A stretch of 10,315 bases of DNA from Verrucomicrobiales bacterium (lineage in GTDB: Bacteria > Verrucomicrobiota > Verrucomicrobiia > Verrucomicrobiales > SKLO01): contig SKLO01000139.1 of the NCBI GenBank assembly GCA_007123195.1, positions 1 through 10,315 on the forward strand, written 5' to 3'. Positions 1 through 7,717 of the stretch are shown here, in pieces (the stretch's first letter is position 1; every line of letters begins with the position of its first letter). The notes beneath the pieces were generated by a model. That model saw only the letters and a list, made by a program, of their open reading frames with translations, ran no database searches and was not told where the DNA came from. The position numbers and the translations under genes were made by a program.

Positions 1-3000
1 CTGGCGGGCGCGGTGACACCGGTGCCGGTCCATCCGGTGAAAGTCCAGTTTTCCGCGGCGATGGCGGTGATGGGAACCGTGCTGTCTGCGGCGAACGTGC
101 CGCTGCCGGAGACGGTGCCACCCTCCGCCGGCGAGGGGTTGAGAGTGAGGGTGACGGACGGTGACTGGATCTGCAGGACTTCGCTGGCACTGCCCTGGTA
201 ATTGGGATCGGTGATGACGGCTTCGACGGCGTAGCTGCCGACGGCCACGGGTGCCGACGGGCTGCCGTCGTAGGTCACGGACACCGCCAGTCCGGCAGGC
301 GAGGTGGTCACGGTGGCGGCCTTGGGTTCGCCGTCGTAAATGTGTTGAAGGTCGGTCAGGGTGACTCCAGCGCTGGAAGGGTTGATGGTGACGGCGGCAA
401 TGCCCGACAGGTCGTCGCTGGTGGCGGAGATCACGTAGGGGCCGCCGGCGGAGGCGGCGGTGAACAGGCCGGCGCTGCTGATGCTGCCTCCGCCGCTGGC
501 CGCCCAGGTGAAGGCGCTGGGCTGGTTGCCCATGGGCTGGCCGAACTGGTCCTGCAGGATGGCGCTGAAGGCTTGTTGCCCGCCTATGGTGAGGCTTGCC
601 ACGGTGGGGCTGATACTGACCGCCGAAGCCGTTTGCAGCACGCGCACGTTCACCCTGCTGCTGACAGCGAGACCTTGCGAATCCTGGACGGTGACGGTGA
701 GCACGTAGTCGCCGGTGGCCTCGAACAGGGCCACGGTGTTCTTGGAATCATTGCCCCCATTGGAAGTAAACGACACCGGGACTCCGGCCGGGTGACTGCC
801 GGACCAGGTGTAGGTGAGGGCTGCTTCACCTCCGTCGTCACTGGCGGCGACCGACAGACCGGTGTCCTGACCGCGCACGATGTAGAACACGGAATCATCC
901 GCTTCGGTCACGGTTTCCGTGGATGACGAGGTGGCGGCGCTGGTGATCACGGGCGCCTGGTTGGAGAAGTCGCCACCGCCGGTGAGGGCGATGCTGTCCA
1001 GATGCCAGCCGGGACTGGCGGTGCTGTTGTTGGTGGCCAGGCGCCAGCGCACCCGCAGGTTCTTGCCGGCGTATTTGGCGGTGTCGGTCAGGTTGACGAT
1101 CGTCTCGATGAAGCCGCCGCTGTTGCCTGACCATGCGGCCTGGCCGGCGAAGTCACTCAGGCTGCCCGGCGGGCCTCCGCCGCGGCTGGGCATGGTGGTG
1201 TTGTAGCCATTGCTGGCGAACACGGCGCCGGAACCGCTTGAAATCACATCAAACCAGGTGGAGCCACCATCGAGGGAGAACTCCAGTTTGCCGCCGTCGC
1301 GATTGTTCTCGAGGTGGTAGGAATGCCAGAACTTGAACTGGAGGTTGGTGGCGTTGGCTGGAATCGGAATAAGAGGGCTGATCAGGTTGCAGGTGGTTTT
1401 CGTGGCGGGGCCCGGGGCGAAAAACGACGTTGGCGGGCTGTGGCTCGAGGCGGTGGTGAGCGACCAGCTGTTGCTGCCGGTGGTGGCTTGGGAGGTCCAT
1501 CCGGAGACGGTGCCGTCAAAGGTTTCGCTCCACAAGGCGCCGATCACGGTGAAGGCGCCGGGCAGGGTGAAGGTTTCCGTGTCGGGGTTGGTGGCGGTCA
1601 CGTCCCATGCTCCAGGGAGGACACCGGCCAGATTGAACTGGCATCGCAGTGTCGATCCCACCAGCTGCACGCTGGTGGCGGTGCCATCCGCTTCGCCCGC
1701 CCGCTGGAGCCTTACTGCGGTGTCGGCTTTGAATCCTGTTCCCGCCAGATCCACGGTGATGCTGCCGGGCAGCGCGTTGTCGGGCGTGATGCCGGTGATG
1801 GTGAGTGGCGGCGGCGGCGGCTGTTCATTGGCCGAGCCGCTGACGAGCAGGGAGTAGTGCTGTTGGTTGTTGGCCAGGGTGCCGTCAAAGGTGATGACGC
1901 AGCGGTAGACCCCGGCGGCAGGCGGGTTGGCAATGAACACCTGCTCCACGTTGTCGACGTTGTTTTTTCCCGTGGTGGCCGGCAGATTCATGGAGGCCTG
2001 GGTCCAGGTGCCGACGAAGGGCATCACGTAGGGAAGGTGCTCGCTGCCGTCGGGACCGATGATCCTGAGATCCAGATTGTTGCGAAGTCGCGGGGTGCGC
2101 AGGTCGGAGGTCGTGGTGGCGCTTCCCGCCGGATCCGTCCAGCACAAGGTCACGCGAACGGGTGAGACCCCGTCCCAGACGAACTCATGGCTGACGTTGG
2201 CATTGGTGGAAGTGATCAACGCCTCGGTCATGCGGATTTTCAATGGATTGGAGGCGTGATCGCGGATGAGGTCGGCAGCGGCCTTGCCGTTGATCAAGCC
2301 CCAGCCGAACTTGTAGTCCGGGCCGGGGTTGCCGAGGTCGTCGGCGGTGTGGATGAGCAGTCCTTTGAGCGTGCTGGAGCGCATCGCCCCGCCTGGAAAC
2401 AGGCGCCCGTATTCCTCGATCAGCAACGCCGCCGTGCCGGTTGCGTTGGGCGCGGCCATGCTGGTGCCGGAGAAAGTTCCGTAGGCCGCGTCGTTGCCGT
2501 TGAGGGAGGAATAAACATCCTCGCCGTTGGCCACCAGGTCAGGTTTGATCCGGCCATCATCGGTCGGCCCCCAGGCACTGTAGCTGGCGATGACCGCCAC
2601 AGATGGATCGCGCACGCCACCGCTGACCGCGTCACTGACCGACCCCACCGTCAGCACGTTCTTGCCAATCGCGTCGAACCCGATGGTGTCGAATCCCCCG
2701 CGATACAGCCCGTCGCCTTGCGGATGCGAGGCGCTGTCGTAGGAGACCACGGTCGAACTGCCGGGGGACAGGGCCACGCTTTGTCCGTTTGAGGGATTGT
2801 CCGTGCGATCATTGCCCGCGCTGCGGAACATCAGATAATACGGGGCGCTGAAAGCCAGGGCGTCGCTGTCGCGGGTAAAGGTGTTGTAGCGCCCGAAATC
2901 CTGCTCAATGGAGGTGCTGGAACTGCCATCCCCCCACCATTCCCAGACCCGGAAAGGACTGCCTCCATTGACCCGGTTCCATCCGCTGACGTAGCCGTAG

Positions 3001-3803
3001 CTGTGGTTGGAGAGATAGATCATGCCCGGCTCACCGGGTGCGGCGGCGGCCCGGGAGGTCATTTCAGACTTGTCGTTGTTCCAATCGTAGGAGTCCACCA
3101 GGGCGGCGGTGGCCATGCCGCGCGCCCCGCTGTCGACGCCGGCAGCCGCCAGCGTGCCCCCGACATGGGTGGCATGATTGATGGGTGCGGAGCCGTCTTT
3201 GACCGTCAGACGTGCTCCGGAACTGAATTCCTGGTGCGATGCGCGACCGCTGCCGCCGTCCCACATGCCGATGGTCAGGCCCGATGCCGTAAGCGAATAG
3301 GGCGTCTCCCGCAGGCTGCTGGCCCCGGTGGTGATGGCGGCATTGGTGTTGTGGGTGGTGAAGTAGATCGGGCGGTCGCCATCGAAACCCACCAGTTCCT
3401 GCACCGTACCGTCCGGCCGGACGATCCGCAATGGCAGTCCCTGATCCCGCGCCCGTGCCTCCGCCGCGGCCCGATCGGCCTGTTCGAGTTGTCTCATGCG
3501 CGCGACCGCCCGTTCGCGGTTGCCGGGGATGCCGAGGTCGCCGATTTCTTCCAGGACGTCCGCCATGGAGATTTCGCGGCCTTGGATCGCGGACGGTTCG
3601 TCGGGCGCCGCGGGAGCGGCTTGCCGGTCGGGCGTGTGCGGTCTGGAAGCGTTCCGTGGGGTCGCGGCCTGCCCGTGCTGGGGCGCGCCGCCTTCGACCG
3701 GCTGACGGGGGTTCCCGCCCGGGGTGCCCAACCAGAACGCGATCCCGATGCCCGATAGCAGAATCAGGCAGAGCAGAATGGGCTTGCAGGAAATTTTGTG
3801 CAT
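1..3803 (-). CDS. Secreted multidomain S8 subtilisin-like (Kp43-type) serine protease, C-terminus outside window
   Basis: The reading frame is open from an ATG at 3803 to the left edge (1267 codons, no stop), so the 3' end is missing. Residues 1-30 form a signal peptide or anchor (hydrophobic ILLCLILLSGIGIAFWLG). Residues about 31-165 are a Pro/Ala/Arg-rich propeptide-like stretch. The subtilase domain spans about 170-485. Its catalytic residues are Asp182 (GMWDGG), His210 (NHATHVGG), oxyanion Asn331 (RSAGND) and Ser448 (FSGTSMAAP), all in canonical order, so it should be active. The WDGG form of the Asp motif and the following beta-barrel (about 510-655, with VRVTLCWTDP) resemble Kp43-like extracellular proteases. 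After a PPPPP linker at about 657-661 come an IPT/TIG-like domain (about 660-750), a jelly-roll carbohydrate-binding or MAM-like domain (about 755-935), a PKD/cadherin-like domain (about 945-1050), a Big-like domain (about 1052-1140), an MBG-like domain (about 1141-1205) and the start of an InlB-B-type repeat (from about 1207). Catalytic assignment is firm. Accessory domain names are judged by eye. The role is probably extracellular or cell-surface protein degradation. No clear Shine-Dalgarno precedes the ATG. Confidence 0.93.
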   Translation of the reverse strand, partial: MHKISCKPILLCLILLSGIGIAFWLGTPGGNPRQPVEGGAPQHGQAATPRNASRPHTPDRQAAPAAPDEPSAIQGREISMADVLEEIGDLGIPGNRERAVARMRQLEQADRAAAEARARDQGLPLRIVRPDGTVQELVGFDGDRPIYFTTHNTNAAITTGASSLRETPYSLTASGLTIGMWDGGSGRASHQEFSSGARLTVKDGSAPINHATHVGGTLAAAGVDSGARGMATAALVDSYDWNNDKSEMTSRAAAAPGEPGMIYLSNHSYGYVSGWNRVNGGSPFRVWEWWGDGSSSTSIEQDFGRYNTFTRDSDALAFSAPYYLMFRSAGNDRTDNPSNGQSVALSPGSSTVVSYDSASHPQGDGLYRGGFDTIGFDAIGKNVLTVGSVSDAVSGGVRDPSVAVIASYSAWGPTDDGRIKPDLVANGEDVYSSLNGNDAAYGTFSGTSMAAPNATGTAALLIEEYGRLFPGGAMRSSTLKGLLIHTADDLGNPGPDYKFGWGLINGKAAADLIRDHASNPLKIRMTEALITSTNANVSHEFVWDGVSPVRVTLCWTDPAGSATTTSDLRTPRLRNNLDLRIIGPDGSEHLPYVMPFVGTWTQASMNLPATTGKNNVDNVEQVFIANPPAAGVYRCVITFDGTLANNQQHYSLLVSGSANEQPPPPPLTITGITPDNALPGSITVDLAGTGFKADTAVRLQRAGEADGTATSVQLVGSTLRCQFNLAGVLPGAWDVTATNPDTETFTLPGAFTVIGALWSETFDGTVSGWTSQATTGSNSWSLTTASSHSPPTSFFAPGPATKTTCNLISPLIPIPANATNLQFKFWHSYHLENNRDGGKLEFSLDGGSTWFDVISSGSGAVFASNGYNTTMPSRGGGPPGSLSDFAGQAAWSGNSGGFIETIVNLTDTAKYAGKNLRVRWRLATNNSTASPGWHLDSIALTGGGDFSNQAPVITSAATSSSTETVTEADDSVFYIVRGQDTGLSVAASDDGGEAALTYTWSGSHPAGVPVSFTSNGGNDSKNTVALFEATGDYVLTVTVQDSQGLAVSSRVNVRVLQTASAVSISPTVASLTIGGQQAFSAILQDQFGQPMGNQPSAFTWAASGGGSISSAGLFTAASAGGPYVISATSDDLSGIAAVTINPSSAGVTLTDLQHIYDGEPKAATVTTSPAGLAVSVTYDGSPSAPVAVGSYAVEAVITDPNYQGSASEVLQIQSPSVTLTLNPSPAEGGTVSGSGTFAADSTVPITAIAAENWTFTGWTGTGVTAPA

Positions 3804-3892
3804 CAACGGACCAGAGAGCTGTACTCGTGCGGCATGGGCCCGGGCCTCCCGACACCCGCCCGAAGGATCGCTGTCCCGCGACTGCGGAGCAG

Positions 3893-3920
3893 ATTATGGA
3901 AAACCGGGCGGGGATGTCAA
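3893..3920 (-). promoter_or_regulatory. Sigma70-type promoter of the S8 protease gene
   Basis: On the minus strand, TTGACA (3915-3920) is a perfect -35 box. It is separated by 16 bases from CATAAT (3893-3898), a 5/6 match to the -10 consensus. Transcription would begin near 3886, giving a leader of about 83 bases before the ATG at 3803. The leader contains the 10-base palindrome GGCCCGGGCC at 3837-3846, which could fold but may simply reflect high GC. The box quality is notable in such a GC-rich background. Function is inferred from position and consensus only. Confidence 0.6.
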
Positions 3921-4036
3921 GGATGGACCGGACCTTCAGCCTTCACGTTCTTTTTGTCGGCATGGTCCTGGGCGATGCCCCAGGCTGGTATAGTTCGTGC
4001 CGTTGGCGCTGCCGATGGGCGGTAGCCTTGTAGCAA

Positions 4037-4168
4037 AGGTTGCCTCAACCTGTCCTCCCTGTGCGCACTACGCCCGCAACGTCCTTGAGACCGCCCGCGG
4101 CGGTCCATTCGCGGAGGGCGAACGGTTCCGTGAATGAATCGGGCATGGGGCACGAGCGACCCCCACCC
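4037..4168. repeat. Intergenic repeat, copy A
   Basis: The copy starts with a small palindrome, AGGTTG (4037-4042) then CCT then CAACCT (4046-4051). Its conserved core is at 4104-4168. Aligned without gaps to copy B at 4366-4430, I count 49 identities in 65 bases, including blocks TCCATTCG, GAGGGCGAA, CGTGAA and GGCACGAGC. A hairpin follows the core: GGATTG (4175-4180) with CAATCC (4187-4192). The sequence just before the palindrome (from about 4010, GGCGG.AGCC..GTAG) is also shared with copy B, so the true unit is probably longer than the bounds given, perhaps about 230 bases. Confidence 0.7.
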
Positions 4169-4294
4169 AGGGTCGGATTGGGGCAGCAATCCAACCGACG
4201 GTCGCTGCGGCCGCGAGGCTTGGGAAAGGCGGGAGCGTTGGCGTGCTAAGCGATTGCTGGGCAGATGCTTCATCGGGCCTGGCGGCAGCCCCGT

Positions 4295-4430
4295 AGGTTG
4301 AATTGGCGCAATTCGACCTCCTGTGGGTGGTGCGAGCGGGCCGGTGCCGGGGCCACGTTTGGCGTTCCATTCGAAGAGGGCGAAAGGGGTCGTGAAGGAA
4401 GAAGGCGCAAGGCACGAGCCACCCGCACCC
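4295..4430. repeat. Intergenic repeat, copy B
   Basis: This is the second copy of the unit, in the same orientation as copy A and about 260 bases away. It starts with a palindrome, AGGTTGAATT (4295-4304), GGCGC, AATTCGACCT (4310-4319), whose arms differ at one position. The palindrome begins with the same AGGTTG as copy A, but its arms are longer. The conserved core is 4366-4430. The distance from palindrome start to core is 71 bases here and 67 in copy A, so the whole unit and not just the core is duplicated. The 3' part is a GGGCGGG/CCCGCCC hairpin, listed separately. Confidence 0.7.
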
Positions 4431-4431
4431 C

Positions 4432-4452
4432 GGGCGGGTCGGAGGCCCGCCC
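4432..4452 (-). terminator. GC hairpin downstream of the beta-helix gene, possible terminator
   Basis: GGGCGGG (4432-4438) and CCCGCCC (4446-4452) form a perfect 7-base-pair stem with a 7-base loop, starting about 70 bases past the stop codon of the minus-strand gene ending at 4521. There is no T-tract on either side, so a classical intrinsic terminator is not supported. It sits where copy A of the repeat has a different hairpin, suggesting that the structure, rather than the exact sequence, is kept. It may be just part of the repeat. Confidence 0.3.
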
Positions 4453-4520
4453 TACGGGGGGCGTTGTGCCCGCGAAGCCTGGCTGAGGCGAGGCGTCAGG
4501 GGGCGGCGATGCGCGTTGCT

Positions 4521-7247
4521 TCAGTCCGGCTTGCCCTCGCTGACGAACAGGTCCATGCGGGCGCGGCTGCCGGACCAGCGGACTTCGTCGTTGCCAAACG
4601 TCAGGGTGTTGTCGCCGGCGGTGTCGAGAATGTGGACCCGGTGGTTGGCGTTGTAGACGCTGGTGCCGTAGATGACCGACATGCGCGAGTCGCGGTTGCG
4701 GAAGATGGGGCGATCGGGCGGGATCTCGCCGATCGGGTAGACGAACGCGCCAAGGATCTCGGTCTGGGCGCCGTTGAAGGCGCTGAGTTTCTCGCTCGGG
4801 TATTCGGTCTTGAATCCGAGCACCCAGATGGTGGCGCCGTTGGAGCGGATGCAGGGACCGGCCGCATGGCTCTCGGGATTCCATTGCCGGGCCCAGACCT
4901 GTTGCGGGTGCAGGAAGTGCCAGTTGGCGGTGACCGTGTCCTCAATGAACAGTGGGCCGCAGCCATCACGGTTCTCAAAGCGGTCGGGATTGCTGCTCCA
5001 CAACACCAGCGTGTGCGGCGAGTCGTGCACCAGTCCGCTGATCCTGAGCCGCTCGATCCACAGCGGCCGGTCGTCGTCGCCCGGCTCGCGCGCGAACACC
5101 AGCGCGGGCGGCGGCGGGTCGGGGTCGTTCTGGTCGAGTCGGTGGGTCGGGTCACTGTCACCCTTGATCGAGATGGTGCTGTTGAATCCGACCAGACGTT
5201 CGACCCCGCCGCGCAGCCGCACCGGCTCGCTGACGCGGTAGCCGCCGTGGGGGAAGTAGAGCACCCGCGCGCCGGAATCGACCGCGGCCTGCAGCGCCGC
5301 GGTCCAGCAGCCGTCCTCGACCAGCTCCTCGAACGCCTTGACATTGACCCATTCCTCAATGGAGATGTCAGGCCGTTCGGGCGTCTCTTCCACCACGAGC
5401 TTGAGCGAGCCGGCGGCGCCCCCGGCGACACCGTGGCCGGTGACGATGTGGTCGCCGATGAACTCATTGATTTCCGGTCCTTCGAAGCGTTTGACCACGG
5501 TTACCGCGTCGTCGTCCGCGTGGCGCGTGCAAGGGTGGTTGTGCTTCTCGATGGCGGCCTCGTAGCCGGCGGTGGTGGTGCGCGCCACGTAGAGTCCGCC
5601 GTGGGCCTCGATCGCCACCGCTCCGGGAGCGCCGCCCTCAAGGCGGCTGTCGACCAGGCTGAGCATCGAGTTGCCGCCCTGACAAACCACCGCCGGCACG
5701 CGGTTGTCGCTGAGCAACCCGCGCACGGCGGCGATGTTGCCGCGGTTGAGGAAGCCGACCTCGTTCTGGCCACGCAGGACGAGATGCTCGAAGGTCATGG
5801 AATACTCCTGGTAGGCAAGCTCGACCCCCTTGTCGAACCCCTGCACCACCACGTGCTTGACCAATGCGGGACCGACGGTCTTGTGGGTCAGGTCGAGCCC
5901 GGTGACGCCGCGGCCGTCGCCGCTTTGGATGACCACGTTCTCCAACCGGCCGAGGTTGTTGCTGTGATATTCGATGCCCTTGGCGCCGGGGTTGTCGCGG
6001 CCGGTGTCGACGGTGACGCCGGACAGGTAGATGGAGATGCTGCTGCCGTTGACCGCCCGGTTGGAGCCGGGATCGCCGCGGGTGCTGCTGAGGCGCAGCA
6101 CCGGGGTGGGTGCGTCAGGATCGGTGAAGCTGCCGTCCCGCAGCCGGATGATGGTTTGCTCAGGGCCGGCGCCGACGACGTCGATGAAGCGTCCGCCCTG
6201 GATCATGTCGGACACCAGATAGGTGCCGGGTGGGATCACCAGGGTGTGGTAGGCCAGCGGCACCCGGCTGGTGAGGTGGTCAAAGGCGGCGTTGAAGGCG
6301 GCGGTGTCGTCGGTGACGCCGTCGCCGGCGGCGCCGAAGTGGCGCCGGATGTCGAGCGCGCCGCTGTCGTCCGGCAGCAACCGCTCAGGAGTGGCGAAGC
6401 TGACGCCGCTGATGGCGTCCTCCCGCGCGCGCAGGAACTGCTCTGGCTTGAGCGCCGCCGCGGTGACCCGTACGCCGTCGAGCCAGCCGGTGGCGGCGCG
6501 GCCGTCGGGGTCGCCGCCGAACCACAGTGGCGCGCCATCGAGGGTGAAATGGTCGGGCGCCGGCTCGACCGCGGTCAAGTGATGATCGATGTAGCAGGTG
6601 AGGGTGTTGTCGGCGGGATCGAAGACCACCGCCAGATGCCGCCAATCGGGGTGGTCGTCGCGCAGGCGGGTGCTGGACGAATAGTGGCCCGCGGTCCAGC
6701 TGCGGCGGTTGCCTTCCGGCGGGGCGACCAGAGCACCGAACCAATGCTGGTGGTGGTTGCGCAGGTGCACGGTGGTCAGTCCGAGTTCGGCCGACGACCG
6801 GGGCTCGCGCGACTTGACCAGGATCGGCGCTTCGAACGCGCCCTCCGGCTTGAAGAAACACTCGATGGTCAGGCCGCGGTCCTCGATCAGCTCCGCCGTG
6901 AGCGGCCAGGCGGCCGCCAGCACCTCGCCGGGGTCACCGTTGAACCGCAGGCTCCCGCGGTTGGGAATCGAGCGGCCGCTCAACGGGTCGTAGAGGAACG
7001 CGCCGGGAACGTCGTCGCTCCGTTCCGGTTCGCTGCCGTCCGCGCGCTCCAGCGCGGGCGCATGGGCCGAGGGGGAGGCGTCGGGATCGAAGGTCCACAG
7101 CAGCACCGCAGGCGGGGCGGCCGGTGCCAGCGGGGCGACGGCCACCAGCGCGGCCGCCAGCAGCCGCCAAAAGATTGGCAGGATCCGCCCATCAGGGACG
7201 GGCAAGGTTCGGGCCGAGAGGCCTGTGGAGACTTGGGTGCGCTGCAT
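4521..7247 (-). CDS. Secreted LamG plus GH55/Pectate_lyase_3-like double beta-helix protein
   Basis: The product has 908 residues. A hydrophobic stretch FWRLLAAALVAVAPLAPA (about 26-43) looks like a signal peptide with a long n-region, so the protein is probably exported. Residues about 46-285 form a LamG/concanavalin-like fold (LLWTFD start, WRHLAVVFD, TCYIDHHL, WLDGVRV). At about 299-315, IRRHFGAAGDGVTDDTAAF is the classic entry motif of Pectate_lyase_3 beta-helices. It is followed by repeated short turns typical of right-handed helices. A second entry-like segment begins at about 627 (EEWVNVKAFEEL, then TAALQAAVDSGARVLYFPHGGYRV). Two such halves suggest the paired beta-helix layout of GH55 enzymes. 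The substrate is probably a polysaccharide but is not determinable here, and I did not identify catalytic residues. The ATG at 7247 was chosen because upstream in-frame sequence is low-complexity Arg/Pro shadow of the smtB gene. No good Shine-Dalgarno is seen. It lies 50 bases downstream of smtB on the same strand, so read-through from smtB is possible. Confidence 0.9.
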   Translation of the reverse strand: MQRTQVSTGLSARTLPVPDGRILPIFWRLLAAALVAVAPLAPAAPPAVLLWTFDPDASPSAHAPALERADGSEPERSDDVPGAFLYDPLSGRSIPNRGSLRFNGDPGEVLAAAWPLTAELIEDRGLTIECFFKPEGAFEAPILVKSREPRSSAELGLTTVHLRNHHQHWFGALVAPPEGNRRSWTAGHYSSSTRLRDDHPDWRHLAVVFDPADNTLTCYIDHHLTAVEPAPDHFTLDGAPLWFGGDPDGRAATGWLDGVRVTAAALKPEQFLRAREDAISGVSFATPERLLPDDSGALDIRRHFGAAGDGVTDDTAAFNAAFDHLTSRVPLAYHTLVIPPGTYLVSDMIQGGRFIDVVGAGPEQTIIRLRDGSFTDPDAPTPVLRLSSTRGDPGSNRAVNGSSISIYLSGVTVDTGRDNPGAKGIEYHSNNLGRLENVVIQSGDGRGVTGLDLTHKTVGPALVKHVVVQGFDKGVELAYQEYSMTFEHLVLRGQNEVGFLNRGNIAAVRGLLSDNRVPAVVCQGGNSMLSLVDSRLEGGAPGAVAIEAHGGLYVARTTTAGYEAAIEKHNHPCTRHADDDAVTVVKRFEGPEINEFIGDHIVTGHGVAGGAAGSLKLVVEETPERPDISIEEWVNVKAFEELVEDGCWTAALQAAVDSGARVLYFPHGGYRVSEPVRLRGGVERLVGFNSTISIKGDSDPTHRLDQNDPDPPPPALVFAREPGDDDRPLWIERLRISGLVHDSPHTLVLWSSNPDRFENRDGCGPLFIEDTVTANWHFLHPQQVWARQWNPESHAAGPCIRSNGATIWVLGFKTEYPSEKLSAFNGAQTEILGAFVYPIGEIPPDRPIFRNRDSRMSVIYGTSVYNANHRVHILDTAGDNTLTFGNDEVRWSGSRARMDLFVSEGKPD

Positions 7248-7297
7248 GAGGATGACGGGACGATCCGGTGGATTCCCCCCTTTCCTTACGCCGGCGG

Positions 7298-7717
7298 TCA
7301 CGGGTGAATTTCGAGCAGATGTTCGAGCGCGATGCGGTGCAGCTGCAGCACGTGGTGATCGTGCAGCCGGTAATGGATGTGGCGTCCGTCCCGGCGGGAG
7401 CGGACCAGGCGCAGGTGACGCAGGGCCCGCAACTGGTGGGAGACGGTCGACTGGCGCATGTCGAGCGCCTCGGCGATGTCGCACACGCAGGCCTCGCGCC
7501 GGCTGAGAAAATCGATGATGCGCAACCGGTTGGGATCGCCGAGGCCGGAAAAGAAGCCGGCCAGGCGCTGGAGCAGGTCGGGGCTGAGGCTGTCGACGGC
7601 GGGGGCGTTTGCCTCGGGCGCCGCAGCGTGGGGATGAGGATGGTCGGTGGCGGCGGGCGCGGGATTGGGTGGCAGGGGGCGTGCGAGGGCGGGGGATGGG
7701 TTGGCGGCGGCACTCAT
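7298..7717 (-). CDS. smtB: SmtB/ArsR-family metal-sensing transcriptional repressor
   Basis: The product has 139 residues from the ATG at 7717. Residues 1-45 are a Pro/Ala-rich tail containing HPHPH. Residues about 46-139 are the winged-helix ArsR fold: GDPNRLRIIDFL, ACVCDIAEAL (helix 3), QSTVSHQLRALRHLRLV (recognition helix) and DGRHIHYRL (wing). The C-terminal helix carries Asp120, His122, His133 and Glu136, exactly the D-x-H-x10-H-x2-E alpha-5 zinc site of SmtB. Cys77 and Cys79 form the CVC of the alpha-3 site of ArsR/CadC-type sensors. Apo-protein should bind operator DNA and release it on metal binding. It is divergent from the metallothionein gene, as in cyanobacterial smtB-smtA. The start is uncertain: in-frame ATGs also lie at 7732 and 7765, the latter adding a Cys-rich M-C-K-C-V-C leader but running into the metallothionein promoter. 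None has a clear Shine-Dalgarno. Confidence 0.92.
   Translation of the reverse strand: MSAAANPSPALARPLPPNPAPAATDHPHPHAAAPEANAPAVDSLSPDLLQRLAGFFSGLGDPNRLRIIDFLSRREACVCDIAEALDMRQSTVSHQLRALRHLRLVRSRRDGRHIHYRLHDHHVLQLHRIALEHLLEIHP

Larger units (their letters stand above)
3804..4520. other. 717-base non-coding intergenic region with structured repeats
   Basis: No credible gene lies here. Short open frames on both strands are rich in Arg, Pro and Ser and simply translate the repeat copies described separately. The right-hand part (from about 4010) holds two diverged copies of one repeat unit. The left-hand part holds the protease promoter and leader. A further hairpin, CCTGGG (3967-3972) with CCCAGG (3979-3984), lies between the promoter and the first repeat. 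Both flanking genes are on the minus strand, so this is the downstream region of the beta-helix gene and the upstream region of the protease gene. Confidence 0.7.

Noticed and set aside
1314..2165. Plus-strand frames of up to 283 residues inside the protease region
   Set aside because: They are Gly/Arg/Val-rich shadows. The minus-strand frame has an intact subtilase catalytic site and coherent domains.
3967..3984. CCTGGG/CCCAGG hairpin upstream of the protease promoter
   Set aside because: It is a short 6-base-pair stem with no T-tract, so no function could be assigned.
3917..4273. A 118-codon minus-strand frame in the intergenic region
   Set aside because: It is Arg/Pro/Ser-rich and translates the repeat copy. 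A 115-codon frame in copy B gives a similar RM-D/E-R segment only because the DNA repeats.
4323..7307. A 994-codon open frame on the plus strand opposite the beta-helix gene
   Set aside because: It is rich in Ala, Gly, Val, Asp and Arg with no recognisable motif or signal, and it mirrors the GC-rich antisense of a well-supported minus-strand gene.
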